DNA from: Deinococcus radiopugnans ATCC 19172
GTDB lineage: Bacteria; Deinococcota; Deinococci; Deinococcales; Deinococcaceae
Direction of reading: 5' to 3'
Length of the DNA: 64,000 bases
Assembly (NCBI RefSeq): GCF_006335125.1
Contig: NZ_VDMO01000017.1
Span: forward strand, 1-64,000
Positions 38,185 to 49,976 of the stretch are shown here, one piece after another. Positions within the stretch are counted from its first letter, which is position 1. The number at the start of each line of letters is the position of its first letter. Position numbers and translations under genes: made by a program. The notes below the pieces were generated by a model, which was not told where the DNA came from, ran no database searches, and saw nothing but the letters and a program-made list of their open reading frames with translations.

Positions 38185-38678
38185 TGTCCACCCCCCAGTC
38201 CAACCTGTCCGAAATGCACGTCAAGCTGCGCCAGGCCGCGCCGCATGACTTTCCCATTGTCCTGGCGTTGCTGGAGGGCTGCGGGCTGCACACCTCCAGC
38301 GTCACCTCAGAAGGCAGCACGTACTGGATCGCCGACCTGAACGGTGTGCCGGGCGGCTGCATCGGCCTGGAACACGGCGACGGCGTGTCGCTGATCCGCT
38401 CGACGGCGGTGTTGCCCCAGGCGCGTTCGCAGGGGCTGGGCCGCGCGCTGGTCATGTCGGCGCTGACGCATGCCAGCCTGCGCGGTGACCGGGCCGTGTA
38501 CCTGTTCAGCCAGGAGGCCGGCGACTACTGGGCGCGCTTCGGCTTTTCCCCGGTGGATGCCGAGGAGATCAGCGCCGCGCTGCCCGACACGCCGCAGGTC
38601 AGGAGCGGGGTGCTCAGGGGTTGGATTCACGGCGAGCAGGCCTGGAAGCGCGAGTTGAACACGGGGGCGCGGGCATGA
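38181..38678 (+). CDS. GNAT acetyltransferase 3
   Basis: A 165-residue GNAT with motif A AVLPQARSQGLGRALV and motif B DYWARFGFSPVD. It is a paralogue of the next gene: both have GGxIGLEHGDG, a GDRAVY segment and similar length, so they arose by tandem duplication. The pattern is near the ArsN2-type group of GNATs, but the substrate is unknown. Coupled to the HIT gene by ATGA. Confidence 0.82.
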   Translation: MMSTPQSNLSEMHVKLRQAAPHDFPIVLALLEGCGLHTSSVTSEGSTYWIADLNGVPGGCIGLEHGDGVSLIRSTAVLPQARSQGLGRALVMSALTHASLRGDRAVYLFSQEAGDYWARFGFSPVDAEEISAALPDTPQVRSGVLRGWIHGEQAWKRELNTGARA

Positions 38679-38801
38679 ACGCGGAAGGCCGTCTGCGGGC
38701 GCGGGACGTGCGCTATTCTTCCGACGTTCTCAATTCAAGTGCGCCGGGATCGCCCGGTGACGCCCGTATTCTCTCCCCTTACTTTTCCGGAGGAACTTTC
38801 C

Positions 38802-39272
38802 ATGACCGATCAGAACGTGCAGATCAGGCTGGCCCAGCAGGGCGACAAGGACACCGTGGTGCGCGTGTTTCACGACGCCGGACTGGACACCGACGAGGCG
38901 ATGGCGCCGGGCACCACCTACTGGGTGATGGAACGCGGCGGCCAGCCGGTGGGCGCCATTGGCCTGGAACACGGCGACGGGGCCTCGCTGCTGCGCGGGG
39001 CGGCCGTGATGCCGGACGCACGCGGCGGCGGCCTGGGGCGGCGGCTGATCATGAGCGCCATCGAATACGCCCAGGGCCGGGGAGACCGGGCGGTCTACAT
39101 GTTCAGCAAGGGCGGCGACTGGAGCACCTTCGGCTTTACCCAGGTGCCGATGGCGCTGGTCATGGGCGACGTGCCGGACGCCCCGCAGGTCAAGGCCTAC
39201 CGCTCCGGCGGCGGACGTCCCGGCGAGACCACCTGGATGCGCGATCTGAGCGTGGGGGCCGGCAAGGCGTAA
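38802..39272 (+). CDS. GNAT acetyltransferase 4, paralogue of 3
   Basis: A 156-residue GNAT with VGAIGLEHGDGASLLRGAAV, motif A ARGGGLGRRLIMSAIEY and the end GRPGETTWMRDL. AGGAAC precedes the ATG at 38802, which is preferred to an in-frame upstream ATG. It follows the previous gene after 123 bases, enough for its own promoter. Function unknown. Confidence 0.8.
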   Translation: MTDQNVQIRLAQQGDKDTVVRVFHDAGLDTDEAMAPGTTYWVMERGGQPVGAIGLEHGDGASLLRGAAVMPDARGGGLGRRLIMSAIEYAQGRGDRAVYMFSKGGDWSTFGFTQVPMALVMGDVPDAPQVKAYRSGGGRPGETTWMRDLSVGAGKA

Positions 39273-39280
39273 GCACGGAG

Positions 39281-39346
39281 GCGGTGCGCAGCGCGCGGTA
39301 CGCAGAAAAAACGTTCACCGCGCACTGCGTCCTGCGTCCTGCTCCC
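39281..39346. repeat. Heptanucleotide arrays, inverted pair before argA
   Basis: From 39281 the units GCGGTGC, GCAGCGC, GCGGTAC and GCAGAAA follow in register. At 39326-39346 an inverted array reads TGCGTCC twice, then TGCTCCC. The second array ends 11 bases before the argA ATG. Confidence 0.7.
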
Positions 39347-39357
39347 AGGTTCTGCGC

Positions 39358-39868
<511 letters not shown>

Positions 39869-39885
<17 letters not shown>

Positions 39886-41095
39886 GGGAGGCGTCCCCGG
39901 CCACCGCCCCCACCCGTCCGTCCTGCCATTCCAGCGTCAGCCGCTGCCCCGCCGTTACCGTTGCGGCGCGGGTCACCGGCTGGCCGTTTTCATCCCGCAC
40001 CAGCGCGTAGCCACGGGCCAGGGTGCGTTCGGGGGTCAGGCCCAGCGCCTGGCGCATCAGGGCGTCCACGTCGGCGCGGGCCGCGTCGCTCTGGCGGGCG
40101 GCGGCGTTCAGCACGCGGTCACGCGCCCACAGCGCTCCCGCCTGGGCCTCCACCAGCACCGACGCGGCGGCGGCGCGCACCGTGCGGGCGTCCTCCTGGG
40201 CCTGGGCGGCGGCCCCGGCCACCGTGCGGACGATCAGCGCGGCGGCCTTGCTGGGCGTGTCGGTGCGGGTCTGGGCCACCTCGTCGGGCAGGGTGTCGTC
40301 GCGGGCGTGGCCCAGACCTGTAATCACCGGGGCGGGAAACGTCGCCAGGGCGCGGGCGAAGGCCAGATCGTTGAGCCACGCCAGATCGGTCACGGCCCCG
40401 CCGCCGCGAATCACCACCAGCGCGTCCAGCGGGGTCTGTTCATGCAGTTCCCGCGCCGCCTCCGCTGCCCGCAGCAGGCTGGCGGACGCCTCACGGCCTT
40501 GAAAGGTGGCCTCCAGATACGTGAAGTCGACCACTCCGGCCGCCTCCAGCGCGTCCGTCTCGCGGCGGAAGTCGCCCAGCCCTGCCGCCCCGCTGGGAGC
40601 GATCACCGCCACCCGCGCGAAGTCGCTGGGGGGCGGCAGCAGACGGTTCAGGCCGTACACACCCTCTTCCACCAGCGTCTGCCGCAGCGTGTCCAGGCGC
40701 AGCGCCGCGTCGCCCAGCGTATATTCCGGCGACACGTCCAGCACGTTCAACGAGAAGCCGTACTGCGGGTGAAACTCCGGCTGGCAGAAGAGCAGCACTT
40801 TTAATCCTGCCGTCAGGGTGCCGCCCGTCGCCTGCCGGAACTTGCCCTCCAGCGAGAAGCGTTCGCGCGCCCAGACGGTGGCGCGGCACTTGGCGATCTC
40901 GCCCCCCTCGCCCAGTTGCACCAGATCCAGGTACAGATGGCGGCGATCCGTCACCGAGGCCAGTTCGGCGCGCACCCACACCGCCCCCGGCATGCCCCGC
41001 GCGATCACCTGCCCGATGTACGCCAGCACCTCGGAGAGTTCCAGAAACTGCTCGGGCGGGCGCGTCGGCTCGGCCTTCTTGCGTTTGCGGGTCAC
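39869..41095 (-). CDS. xseA: Exodeoxyribonuclease VII large subunit
   Basis: Nuclease subunit degrading single-stranded DNA. An N-terminal OB-fold ([15 protein letters not shown], then [11 protein letters not shown]) precedes the catalytic domain, with [36 protein letters not shown] and [15 protein letters not shown] motifs. At 408 residues it is normal. The GTG start at 41095 overlaps the crcB stop (GTGA). The small subunit xseB lies at 7345. Longer frames upstream cross crcB and corA and are false. Confidence 0.93.
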
Positions 41096-41472
41096 AGCCG
41101 CGCCCCCAGCAGCCGTCCGAATATGGCCGCCGTCAGGCCCAGCCCCACGCTGCCCAGCGCGTACAGCAGCGCCGATACGGCCTGCCCGCGCAGCAGCAGC
41201 GCGTCCAGCTCGGTGCTGAAGGTGGAAAAGGTGGTGAACGCGCCCAGCACGCCGGTGCCGAAGGCCACCCGCACCCCTTCCGAGACCGCGCCGCGCCCGG
41301 CTAGGGCCAGCGTCAGCCCCAGCAGGAACGAGCCCAGCACGTTGATCATGAAGACGCTGTATGGAAAGCCCGTGCGCGCCACCAGCGGGGCCAGGGCCAG
41401 CACCGCTCCCTGGCGGCAGGCCGCGCCCAGCGCGCCGCCCAGCATCAACGAGAACCACAGTGCCGGCGTCAT
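41092..41472 (-). CDS. crcB: Fluoride channel CrcB/Fluc
   Basis: A 126-residue, four-helix membrane protein that exports fluoride as a dimer. The motif [14 protein letters not shown] near the start, [10 protein letters not shown] in helix 2 and [17 protein letters not shown] in helix 3 are the family hallmarks. TATCCT lies 7 bases before the ATG, so transcription should begin at the start codon, leaving no room for a fluoride riboswitch. It is co-transcribed with xseA. Confidence 0.93.
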   Translation of the reverse strand: MTPALWFSLMLGGALGAACRQGAVLALAPLVARTGFPYSVFMINVLGSFLLGLTLALAGRGAVSEGVRVAFGTGVLGAFTTFSTFSTELDALLLRGQAVSALLYALGSVGLGLTAAIFGRLLGARL

Positions 41473-41537
41473 GCGGCCCAGGATAGAGCGTGGACGGGGC
41501 GACGCTTTGTGCGCCCGCGCCGCGTAGCATCAGCCGC

Positions 41538-42455
41538 ATGATCCGCGCCAAGTATCTCGCCACCGGGGAGTCCTTCGACTGGGCCGGGCAAACCACGGGC
41601 GTCTGGGTGGATGCCCAGGACATTTCCCCGGACGAGTTGCGGCGCCTCCAGGCCGCCTTTCCCCTCAACGACTTCGCGCTGGAGGACGCGCTGGAACACG
41701 GCCACTGGAGCCGCGCCGAGCAGTACCCCGAACACACCTTCATCACCGTGCGCTCCTTCGCGCACCCGGCCCAGGAGGACGAGTTCACCGAGCGGGTCAG
41801 CATCTTCGGCTTCCCGGACGCGGCGCTGACCCTGAGCACGAACGGCACGCTGGCGCTGCGGGAGGTCTGGGCACTGGTGGGGCGCGAGAATGTCAACCTT
41901 CCGGCGGAGGTCACCTACGAGCTGCTGGATCATACTGCCGACACCTTCTTCACGCTGGCCGACGCCCTGGAAACGCGCACCGACGCGCTGGAGGAACGGG
42001 TGTTCCGGAACCTGCGCGACAACCCGGTGCCCGACATCTTCGAGGTCAAGCACCTGCTGTCGCAGGGCCGCCGCCTGGCCGGGGACGCCCGCGAGGCCGC
42101 CGCGACGCTGGGCCGCCACGCGGGCGACACACCCGCCGATCTGGTGCGCTACCGCGACGCCCAGGACAGCTTTGGCCGCGCGGGCAGTCGCCTGGACGGC
42201 CTGCGCGATTTCCTGACCAGCCTGCTGGACCTGCACCTGAACCTGCAAAACCAGCGCATGAACGAGGTGATGCGTACCCTGACCGCCGTCAGCGTGATCT
42301 TCCTGCCGCTGACCTTCCTGGCCGGGGTCTGGGGCATGAACTTCCGGGCCATGCCGGAGCTGGAGTGGCCGCTGGGTTACGTCATGGCCTGGGGCAGCTT
42401 CCTCGTGATCGGCGGCCTGCTGGCGTACTACTTCAAGCGGCGCGGCTGGTGGTGA
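41538..42455 (+). CDS. corA: CorA-family magnesium transporter
   Basis: Membrane transporter for Mg2+ (or Co2+/Ni2+). A soluble N-terminal domain of about 240 residues with long helices ([22 protein letters not shown]) leads to two C-terminal membrane segments; the pore motif is [10 protein letters not shown], the family's GMN. The length of 305 residues is usual. TAGCAT lies 7 bases before the ATG. The stop TGA contributes its A as the first base of a MITE-like element. Confidence 0.92.
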   Translation: MIRAKYLATGESFDWAGQTTGVWVDAQDISPDELRRLQAAFPLNDFALEDALEHGHWSRAEQYPEHTFITVRSFAHPAQEDEFTERVSIFGFPDAALTLSTNGTLALREVWALVGRENVNLPAEVTYELLDHTADTFFTLADALETRTDALEERVFRNLRDNPVPDIFEVKHLLSQGRRLAGDAREAAATLGRHAGDTPADLVRYRDAQDSFGRAGSRLDGLRDFLTSLLDLHLNLQNQRMNEVMRTLTAVSVIFLPLTFLAGVWGMNFRAMPELEWPLGYVMAWGSFLVIGGLLAYYFKRRGWW

Positions 42456-42590
42456 TACGGACTCCGATTGAAAGGTGTTGGAAACACCTGGAAATCCGAG
42501 CGGAGCGAGAAAGAGAAAAACGGGTTCCGGACGTGGAGTGGAGGAACCGGCGCTCTCCCGGTTCCTCCACGAAACAAACGGAATCCGTAT
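42455..42590. mobile_element. MITE-like element, copy 2 (136 bp)
   Basis: Left end ATACGGACTCCGATTG and right end CGGAATCCGTAT are near-perfect terminal inverted repeats (one mismatch in 12). Inside are two perfect stems: AGGTGTT/AACACCT with a three-base loop, and GGAGGAACCGG/CCGGTTCCTCC with a 7-base loop. It shares the left arm and a central block with the copy at 26934. A terminator of the next gene follows immediately. Confidence 0.7.
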
Positions 42591-42593
42591 GAA

Positions 42594-42623
42594 ACAAAAA
42601 ACCTCTCCACGTTGCGGGAAAGG
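42594..42623 (-). terminator. Terminator of the Crp/Fnr gene
   Basis: Minus-strand stem CCTTTCC with GGAGAGG (one G-U pair) followed by TTTTTTGTTT, 20 bases past the stop at 42643. Confidence 0.8.
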
Positions 42624-42642
42624 TCGGGGGGAGCAGTGGGCC

Positions 42643-43278
<636 letters not shown>

Positions 43279-43482
43279 GATCGCTCCTGTGGGGACAAGG
43301 GGCATTTCAGAAAAAAGAAGTTCCGCTCACCCGAGTCGAACCTGAGCGCCGGACCCGACGCCTCCTTCTGAACAGCCTTTCGTACAGAGAGTGTACAAGC
43401 CTTGAACAAACCTGGAACGTTCGGAGCGCACAGTGTGAAGACACCCCAAATGTCAACGCTTTTGAGGAGTCGCGCGGCAGGG

Positions 43483-44397
43483 TCAGCGCAAGACGTCCAG
43501 GCCGTCCAGCACCACGCTGGCATGCGCCTGAATGGTTAAAGCGTGGTCCCGGTTGTAGCCGCCGGCCAGCATGGTGACGACGGGAATGGCCGCCGATTTC
43601 GCCCAGCCCAGCACCGCGCGGTTGCGTTCGCGCAGGCCGTCCAGACTCAGGGCGAAGCGGCCGAAGCGGTCCCCGGCCAGCACGTCGGCTCCCGCCAGAA
43701 ACAGCAGCAGATCAGGCCGGAACGCTTCTACCGCGGGCAGCGCCTGTCGGCGCAGCACGTCCAGATACTCGCGGTCAGTCACGCCGTCGCCCAGCCCGAG
43801 GTCCAGCGAACTGCGCTCCTTGCGGAACGGGTAATTGCGCTCGCCGTGGACGCTCAGGGTAAAGGCCCGCGCCTCTGGTCCCAGCATGGCCGCCGTGCCG
43901 TTGCCCTGGTGCACGTCCAGATCGATGACCGCCACCCGCGAGGCCAGCCCCTCGTCCAGCGCCACCCGTGTCAGCAGCGCCGCGTCGTTGAGCAGGCAGA
44001 AGCCCTCGGCGCGGTCCGCAAACGAGTGGTGCGTGCCGCCCGCCAGATTCGCGCCCCAGCCGGTCTGCACGGCGTCGCGCAGGGCTGCCAGCGAACCGCC
44101 CGCCGCGCGGCGCGAGCGCTCCACCATGTCCGGGGACCACGGCAGGCCCAGCGCGCGTTCCTCGGCGCGGTCCACCTCGCCGCGCCGCCAGCGCCGCAAC
44201 CACTGCGGGTCATGCACCCGCGCCGCGTCGGTCCAGCTCAGCGCGGGCGGGTCCAGCACGGGCAGGTGTGGGCGCAGCACGTCGCGCACCCCGGCGTACT
44301 TGTAGTACGGGAAACGGTGGCCCTCCGGCAGCGGAAAGTGAAAATCGGCGGGCGAATATGCCCGGAAGGCATGGGGGAAGGGAGCGGGCACCGACAC
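43483..44397 (-). CDS. Histone deacetylase/AcuC-family hydrolase
   Basis: Arginase/deacetylase-fold zinc hydrolase of 304 residues. Conserved blocks are [19 protein letters not shown] with the catalytic histidines, [15 protein letters not shown] with zinc ligands Asp and His, and [19 protein letters not shown] with the last Asp. Bacterial relatives deacetylate acetyl-CoA synthetase, polyamines or other amides; the substrate here is unknown. It starts with GTG and is probably transcribed alone or with the CBS gene 83 bases upstream. Confidence 0.85.
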   Translation of the reverse strand: MSVPAPFPHAFRAYSPADFHFPLPEGHRFPYYKYAGVRDVLRPHLPVLDPPALSWTDAARVHDPQWLRRWRRGEVDRAEERALGLPWSPDMVERSRRAAGGSLAALRDAVQTGWGANLAGGTHHSFADRAEGFCLLNDAALLTRVALDEGLASRVAVIDLDVHQGNGTAAMLGPEARAFTLSVHGERNYPFRKERSSLDLGLGDGVTDREYLDVLRRQALPAVEAFRPDLLLFLAGADVLAGDRFGRFALSLDGLRERNRAVLGWAKSAAIPVVTMLAGGYNRDHALTIQAHASVVLDGLDVLR

Positions 44398-44480
44398 GCC
44401 GCCAGTCTGGAGCAGACGGCGGCGCAGGAGGGGGGGAGAGGTTACGGGGTGGCGCGGCGGGGGCTGAGTCGGCCTCCGCG

Positions 44481-45374
44481 TCAGCCCGGCTGCTGGCCTA
44501 GCACGGTCTTCAACACGTCGCTGATGGTCACCACGCCCAGCAGCTGGCCGTCGTCGTCCACCACCGGCAGGCCGTGGACGTCCAGCGTCAGCATCTGGCT
44601 CAGGGCGTCGCGCATGGGAGCGCCGCCGCGCAGGTGTCCGGTGGGCGGGCGCATCAGGTCACGGGCCACCTGGCCCTGCAAGAAGAACTGGCCGCCCATC
44701 ACCGTGTCGCCGTGGTCGGCGCTGGCGCGGTCCAGGGCCTCTGCCAGATCCGATTCGTGCAGCAGGCCCACCAGCACGTCGCCTTCCAGCACCGGCAGCA
44801 CCCGCAGGCGCGAGATCTTCAGTTTGGCCGCCGCCTCGTGGGCCGGGGCGCCCGCAGGGGTGGTCACCACGCCCGCCGTCATGTGCTGCTCCACCGCGCC
44901 CCAGCGCAGCCGCGGGGTTTTCGCCTCGGCGCGCAGCACGTCGGTCAGGGTCAGCATGCCCTGCAGCGCGCCGCCCTCGTCCACCACCGGCAACCCGCCG
45001 ATGTGCCGCTCCAGCATGGTGTGGATGGCCGTCGCCAGCGGGGTTTCGGGCGTGACCGTGTGCGCGGGCTGGCGCATGATCTCGCGCACCCGCACCCGTC
45101 CGACGCGGGCCGCGAACGCCCAGGGGGTCAGGCCTTCCTTGAGAGGCGGCAGGTTTCGCCGCACCTCGCCGTCGGTCAGGATGCCGATGACCTTGCCGCC
45201 TTGCAGCACCGGCAGCCGCTTGACCTTCAGTTCCTGCAGGGCGACCACGGCCCCCGCCAGCGTTTCGTGGGCGTCGATGCTCACGGCGCGGGGGTGCATG
45301 GCGTCGGCCACCCGCAGCGGCGCGGGGGACGGGGACGGGGTGGCTGCGGTCTGGGCCGCGTTCTGATCAGACAT
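44481..45374 (-). CDS. Four-CBS-domain protein
   Basis: A 297-residue soluble protein made of four CBS motifs arranged as two pairs: [54 protein letters not shown] and [21 protein letters not shown] pairs bind adenosine nucleotides and regulate partner proteins. No enzymatic or transporter domain is attached. AGGAGG lies 8 bases before the ATG at 45374, which settles the start. Its partner is unknown. Confidence 0.87.
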   Translation of the reverse strand: MSDQNAAQTAATPSPSPAPLRVADAMHPRAVSIDAHETLAGAVVALQELKVKRLPVLQGGKVIGILTDGEVRRNLPPLKEGLTPWAFAARVGRVRVREIMRQPAHTVTPETPLATAIHTMLERHIGGLPVVDEGGALQGMLTLTDVLRAEAKTPRLRWGAVEQHMTAGVVTTPAGAPAHEAAAKLKISRLRVLPVLEGDVLVGLLHESDLAEALDRASADHGDTVMGGQFFLQGQVARDLMRPPTGHLRGGAPMRDALSQMLTLDVHGLPVVDDDGQLLGVVTISDVLKTVLGQQPG

Positions 45375-45496
45375 GGGCAAAACCTCCTGGCAGGTCTGGG
45401 GGGCTGGCGTGAGGGGGTGGGCGAACCGGACGGACCGGACCGCAGCCTCTTCTGAGAGCATTACCGCGGCATTACCGCGTGTGAGAGACTGCGGCC

Positions 45497-46063
45497 ATGC
45501 CCCCGCCACCCGGCCAGATCATCCTGATCAACGGTGCGTCCAGCGCCGGCAAGACCACGCTGTGCCGCGCGCTGCGCGACGCGTTGCCGGACACCCTGGC
45601 GGGGCCGTTCCTGCATTTCTCGCTGGACTTCTTCATGTTCGATGCCGACGTGCTGCCGCGCACGCCCCAGGGCCGGATCCGCGAGTGGAGCCGCATCCGC
45701 CCGCAGGTCTTTGGCGGCTTTTACCGCTGCCTGCCCGCGTTGCTGGGCGCAGGCAACAACCTGGTGGTGGACCTGATTCTTGAGAACTCGGCGCAATGGG
45801 ATCAGCTGCGGGAGCTGCTTGCTCCGTACGACGTGACTCTGGTGGGCCTGCACTGCCCAGTCGAGGAACTGGAGCGGCGGGAGGCCGCGCGCGGGGATCG
45901 CCGGCCTGGCGACGCCCGCCGGGACGCGCAGACGGTGCATACTTTTGTCCCTTACGATCTGGAGCTCGACTGCCGTGATCCTGTGCTACACAACGTGGAA
46001 CGGGTGGTCAGCGGCTGGACGGCGCGGGCGGTGTCCGGGGGGCGGGGCAAGGAAACGGAATGA
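45497..46063 (+). CDS. Chloramphenicol phosphotransferase-like kinase
   Basis: P-loop kinase of 188 residues resembling the CPT family. Walker A is GASSAGKTT at residues about 13-21. HFSLDFFMFDADVLPR contains the catalytic Asp region, and VGLHCPVEELERREAARGDR with the Arg-rich lid follows. CPT of Streptomyces phosphorylates chloramphenicol; most relatives have unknown substrates, so resistance is not implied. It is divergent from the CBS gene. Confidence 0.75.
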   Translation: MPPPPGQIILINGASSAGKTTLCRALRDALPDTLAGPFLHFSLDFFMFDADVLPRTPQGRIREWSRIRPQVFGGFYRCLPALLGAGNNLVVDLILENSAQWDQLRELLAPYDVTLVGLHCPVEELERREAARGDRRPGDARRDAQTVHTFVPYDLELDCRDPVLHNVERVVSGWTARAVSGGRGKETE

Positions 46064-46125
46064 GGACTGGGGGCGGCTTCGGCTGGCCCCCACGCGTCTC
46101 AGGTTCGCGGCCTGTACCCTGGACT

Positions 46126-47490
46126 ATGCCGCGCCGTGTGCTGTTGCCTGTTCTGCTGTTGCCGCTGCTGCTCACGGCCTGTCCGGGCCAGAGTCCCGCG
46201 CCGGAGCCAGACCCGGTGGAGCCGCTGGCCTGCCGTTCCCGGAGCGTGGCCGCGCTGGAAACGGCCCCCGTGAGCTGGCCGCCCTTCACCGCCGACTGGA
46301 ACGCCGCGCGTGTGCCGGGGCAGGTGCTGGTTCTGGCCGACAGGGCGGCGGAGGGGCTCAGCGCCCAGGCCCTCGCGGCCCTGTCGGGCGTTCACCTGCA
46401 GGCGGTGGGGCCGGGGGTGCGGCTGGCCCGGACCCCGGCGGGCGAGGCGGACCGCGCCTTCGCGCAGCGCCTGCGCGCGGCGGGCCTGCGGGTCCAGCCC
46501 AACTACGTCTACCGCGCGCTGGGGCTGCCGAACGATCCGGCCTTTCCAGGAAATGCGGGCCTGAAAATCAAGGTGAACACGGCCACGGTCAACGCCTTCC
46601 AGACCTACCTGACGCGCAGCCGGGTCCCGGAGGCGTGGGACGCGCTGAAGGCGGCGGGCAAGGCGCCGCAGGGCGCCACGGTGGCCGTGCTGGATTCGGC
46701 GGCTGACCGCAATCACACCGAATTGCAGGGCCGGCTGAGCGCCGCCGTGTCGTGTCTGCTGCCGGATCCCGATGGGGACGAGCTGAGCGCCAGCGACCAC
46801 GGCACCGAGGTCACGGGCGTGATCGCGGCGAACACCAACAACGGGGCGGGCGTGGCGGGCGTGGTCTGGAGCGGCCCGCTGCTGGGCGCCGAGGTCCTGG
46901 ACCGCAACGGTCTGGGCAGCACGGCAGATCTGGCCGCAGGCCTGAATTACGCCGTTCAGCAGGGTGCGCGGGTGATCAACATCAGCCTGGGCGCCCCGGA
47001 TATTCAGGGCGACGCGGTGCTGGACGCCGCGCTGACCAGGGCGACGCAGGTGGCGGTGGTGGTGGCGGCGGCGGGCAACACTCCGGACGAGGGAGTGTAT
47101 TACCCGGCCAGCCACCCGGACGTGATCGCGGTGGGGGCGGTGGGCAGCCGTGACACGGAGCTGGCCTGCTACAGCGCCCGCCCCGACGCCGAACACCCCC
47201 GCGCCCTGGACATTGTCGCGCCGGGCGGGGTGGGCCGGGGATGCCCCGGCTTCAGGGCAGAACTGGACCTTCCTGTACTGGCCTCCGGCGGGGACGGCAA
47301 GCAGTACAGGCTGGAGGCCGGCACCAGCTTCTCGGCCCCGGTGGTCAGCGGCGTGGTGGCCCTGATGCGCGGCGCCAATCCCAGCCTCAGCGCGGCGCAG
47401 ACCCGCGCCCTGCTGCGGGGCAGCGTCAACCGGGCGGGCGGGCTGCCGCTGCTGGACGCTGCCGCCGCCGTGCGCGCCGCCCTGCCGTAG
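46126..47490 (+). CDS. Subtilisin-like S8 serine protease, lipoprotein
   Basis: Exported protease of 454 residues. The signal ends in a lipobox (LLLTAC), so the mature N-terminal cysteine is probably lipidated. An inhibitor-like propeptide region ([16 protein letters not shown]) precedes the catalytic domain, with Asp in [15 protein letters not shown], His in [11 protein letters not shown], the oxyanion Asn in [10 protein letters not shown] and Ser in [12 protein letters not shown]. The Asp motif is DSAAD rather than DTGVD. TACCCT lies 5 bases before the ATG at 46126. Confidence 0.88.
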   Translation: MPRRVLLPVLLLPLLLTACPGQSPAPEPDPVEPLACRSRSVAALETAPVSWPPFTADWNAARVPGQVLVLADRAAEGLSAQALAALSGVHLQAVGPGVRLARTPAGEADRAFAQRLRAAGLRVQPNYVYRALGLPNDPAFPGNAGLKIKVNTATVNAFQTYLTRSRVPEAWDALKAAGKAPQGATVAVLDSAADRNHTELQGRLSAAVSCLLPDPDGDELSASDHGTEVTGVIAANTNNGAGVAGVVWSGPLLGAEVLDRNGLGSTADLAAGLNYAVQQGARVINISLGAPDIQGDAVLDAALTRATQVAVVVAAAGNTPDEGVYYPASHPDVIAVGAVGSRDTELACYSARPDAEHPRALDIVAPGGVGRGCPGFRAELDLPVLASGGDGKQYRLEAGTSFSAPVVSGVVALMRGANPSLSAAQTRALLRGSVNRAGGLPLLDAAAAVRAALP

Positions 47491-47544
47491 GTGCCGGGGT
47501 CTGGCCTGAAGGGGTTCGGGGGCCGGCTTCAGGGCCAGGAATAA

Positions 47545-47572
47545 CGGCGATCCCTGCCCGCTGGGATCGCCG
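47545..47572. terminator. Hairpin between convergent genes
   Basis: A perfect 10-pair stem, CGGCGATCCC with GGGATCGCCG, 55 bases past the protease gene and 57 bases before the end of the convergent membrane-protein gene. The tail is only weakly T-rich. Confidence 0.55.
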
Positions 47573-47628
47573 CGCTCTGTTCTGGATTCGCGTTCTTGGA
47601 ATACTGTTGCGGGCCTCTGGCCTGCCCG

Positions 47629-47895
47629 TTACTGGCTCGTGTTGCCCGGCAGCATCGTGGGGGCTTGCAGATGACGCACCAGCAGGATAAAGACCACTGC
47701 CGCGTGCAGGACCAGCAGGCCAAACAGACCGTCGTCGGGGGAGGTGGCGTAGCCGTAGGCCCCCACCAGTTGAAACAGCGTCATGACCAGCAGGGCGCGC
47801 GGACGACGCTCGGGGAAACGCACGTACAGGTACAGCCCGCCGCAGATGCTGAACAGCAGCGGCAGCACGAGGGCATTCAGTATTCCTTGATCCAT
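47629..47895 (-). CDS. Small membrane protein, 88 aa
   Basis: Unrecognised integral membrane protein with three hydrophobic segments: LNALVLPLLFSICGGLYLYV, a central ALLVMTLFQLVGAYGYA, and LFGLLVLHAAVVFILLVRHL. TAATAT lies 5 bases before the ATG, a leaderless-type promoter. It faces the subtilase gene and has no operon partner. Function unknown. Confidence 0.6.
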   Translation of the reverse strand: MDQGILNALVLPLLFSICGGLYLYVRFPERRPRALLVMTLFQLVGAYGYATSPDDGLFGLLVLHAAVVFILLVRHLQAPTMLPGNTSQ

Positions 47896-48034
47896 GCCTC
47901 ATATTATCCGGCCTGTTTTCTGACAGGTCTGTCACCTGCATAGAATTCTTGCAGGACGGCAAAAAACGTGGCCGATGTCACGAAGCTGCCTCTCCTGACT
48001 GCGCCGGCCAGCGAGGCCGAGAACGGGCCGGAGG

Positions 48035-49141
48035 TTACAGGCGGTAGCGCTCCAGCTTGCGGGGGTCCACGGCGTGATCCGTCAGCCCGCTTACGTCCAG
48101 CCAGCCGTCCTGAAAGCGGATCGGCAGGTTCAGCAGGTCGTCTTGCAGCTTCAGCACGAAGCTCAGTTCGCACGGCTCGGTGACCTCGGCGCGGGTGGAC
48201 AGCAGGGCGGCGTGCAACGTGCCCAGCCCGCTGCTGGCCTGCGATCCCACCATGCCGCGCTTGCCGTGCCGGGCGGCCTCGCGCAGCATCCACGCGCCGC
48301 CAGTAAAGCCGTTGCGGGCGGTCTTGACGTTCAGCACGTCGAAGGTGTCGAAGTCCAGCTCACGGCTCAGGTCGGCGGGCGTGAAGCAGCTGTCGTCGGC
48401 CACGATGGGCAGCGGCGTCTGAGCGTGCAGCTCGGCCCGTGCCCGCACCTCGCGCACCGGCAACGGCTCCTCGACGTACAGCAGCCCGGCCTCCCGCATG
48501 GCGTTCAGGGCGGCCAGAGCAGTATCCGGGGTCAGGGTCTCGTTGCTGTCGGCATACAGCAGCACCCCGGTCCCGAACGTGCGGCGCAGCTCGGCGATGA
48601 CCGTCAGGTCGCGGGCGTGGTCCCGGCCCACCTTGACCTTCAGGCAGCGCACGCCCGCCGCCACCACCCGTTCCGCCTCGGCCAGCATCTCGGCGGGGGT
48701 GCCCAGCCCCAGGATGAAGCTGACGCGCACGCGTGGATTCGGCCCCAGCATCGTGCTGAACAGCGTCTGCCCCGCCGCGCGGGCACGGGCGTCGTGCAGC
48801 GCCATGTCCAGCGCCCCACGCGCGGTGTGGTTGTTTGCCACGCTGTTCCGCACCCGGTTCAGTCCGGCCTCGTCGGCGATGTCCAGCCCGTTCAGCGCGG
48901 GGGAGAGGTAAGCCAGGATCGCCACCACGCTGGCGGGCGTCTCGCCGTAGATGGTGGGGCGCGGCGTGGCCTCGGCCTGTCCCACCGTGCCGTCAGAGAG
49001 GGTCACGCGCACCAGCACATGTTCGGCAGCGTTCATCGCCGAATGCGCCCCCCACGCCAGCGCGGAGGTCAGCGGCAGGCGGTAGGGAATGGCCTCGATC
49101 CGCTGGACCGTGACGCCGGTCTGGGGGGGTTCTGTGCTCAT
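48035..49141 (-). CDS. Enolase-superfamily enzyme (MR/MLE type)
   Basis: A 368-residue member of the mandelate racemase/muconate lactonizing group. Residues seen are the KVKVG pair of lysines near 165, metal ligands in [15 protein letters not shown] and VADDSCF, and the second lysine in [15 protein letters not shown]. This pattern fits muconate cycloisomerase, dipeptide epimerase or N-acylamino acid racemase, which cannot be told apart by eye. The ATG at 49141 overlaps the stop of the P-loop ATPase gene (ATGA), so the two act together or are at least co-translated. Confidence 0.8.
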   Translation of the reverse strand: MSTEPPQTGVTVQRIEAIPYRLPLTSALAWGAHSAMNAAEHVLVRVTLSDGTVGQAEATPRPTIYGETPASVVAILAYLSPALNGLDIADEAGLNRVRNSVANNHTARGALDMALHDARARAAGQTLFSTMLGPNPRVRVSFILGLGTPAEMLAEAERVVAAGVRCLKVKVGRDHARDLTVIAELRRTFGTGVLLYADSNETLTPDTALAALNAMREAGLLYVEEPLPVREVRARAELHAQTPLPIVADDSCFTPADLSRELDFDTFDVLNVKTARNGFTGGAWMLREAARHGKRGMVGSQASSGLGTLHAALLSTRAEVTEPCELSFVLKLQDDLLNLPIRFQDGWLDVSGLTDHAVDPRKLERYRL

Positions 49142-49917
49142 GCCCATGCCTGCACCGCCTGGGCCACCTGCGCTGGAGACAGCGCCACGGTGTCCAGAAT
49201 CAGCGCCCGCTGGGGCGGCAGGGTCCGCAGGTAGGTCTCGGCGGCGGCGGGATCGTACTGGCGGCGCTCGCTCAGCACGATCCGCACCTTCGCGAGAAGT
49301 TCGGCGGCGGGGCATGCCGGACCTTCCAGCGCGGCCAGACTGTCCAGGTCTTCGGGGCTGAACACCGCAGATCCGCCGGACAGGGCGGCCAGTTCGCTCC
49401 GCAGGTTGCCGTCCGTCGCGCTGGTTCCGGTCACCTGATCGAAGCCGTCCGCCCGCCCCAGCAGGCGGCGCACCCGCACCGTGTCGGGAGCCCCCAGCGC
49501 CACGAAACGCCACGCCGGAAAGTGCTGGGCAGCGTAACGGACCTCATCCAGCCCGCGCAGACCGTCGAACAGCGGGGCCGCCCCCCAGTGGCGGGTGTCG
49601 GCCAGCAGCGAGCCCAGCGCCTGGGCCATGCCGCCAGGGTGCCCGGCGCGGTACTGCGCGGTCAGGGCAAAGCGTTCCTCACGGTCGGTCACGGCGCGGC
49701 CCGCCTGCGGCCAGATCATCACGGCGTCGGCCACCTCGCGGCGGTTGGGCAAGACCTTCTGCCTCCCCAGGTTCTGCAGCGCGCTCAGCGCTGTGCTTTT
49801 GCCCACCCCGGTCACGCCCACCACCACGGTCAGCGGCAAGTGGCCCAGCGGCTGCTCGTCCGCTGCGGGCGGCGTGTCGGGAAGACGGAGATGGGGCAGG
49901 GGCAGGCGGGCGCTCAC
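49138..49917 (-). CDS. P-loop ATPase/kinase-like protein
   Basis: A 259-residue protein with Walker [10 protein letters not shown] near residue 35 and a candidate acidic motif [12 protein letters not shown] later. The rest ([16 protein letters not shown], then [25 protein letters not shown]) I do not recognise. It could be a small-molecule kinase. Its GTG start has TAGCCT 7 bases upstream. It precedes the enolase-superfamily gene with a 4-base overlap. Co-occurrence elsewhere would test a shared pathway. Confidence 0.6.
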   Translation of the reverse strand: MSARLPLPHLRLPDTPPAADEQPLGHLPLTVVVGVTGVGKSTALSALQNLGRQKVLPNRREVADAVMIWPQAGRAVTDREERFALTAQYRAGHPGGMAQALGSLLADTRHWGAAPLFDGLRGLDEVRYAAQHFPAWRFVALGAPDTVRVRRLLGRADGFDQVTGTSATDGNLRSELAALSGGSAVFSPEDLDSLAALEGPACPAAELLAKVRIVLSERRQYDPAAAETYLRTLPPQRALILDTVALSPAQVAQAVQAWA

Positions 49918-49976
49918 GCTGCTCAGGCTACAGGGCCGAGAGCCGGCCAGCCGCGAAAGGTCCAGCCTGCCCGGCC

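Noticed and set aside
41473..41537. Fluoride riboswitch upstream of crcB
   Set aside because: Only 65 bases separate divergent starts, and the -10 box sits 7 bases from the ATG, leaving no leader.
43279..43482. Crp-type operator in front of the Crp/Fnr gene
   Set aside because: GTGTGA occurs near 43430, but no matching TCACA half-site at the right spacing.
45497..46063. Antibiotic resistance gene (chloramphenicol phosphotransferase)
   Set aside because: The kinase resembles the CPT family but most relatives have unknown substrates; resistance cannot be claimed.
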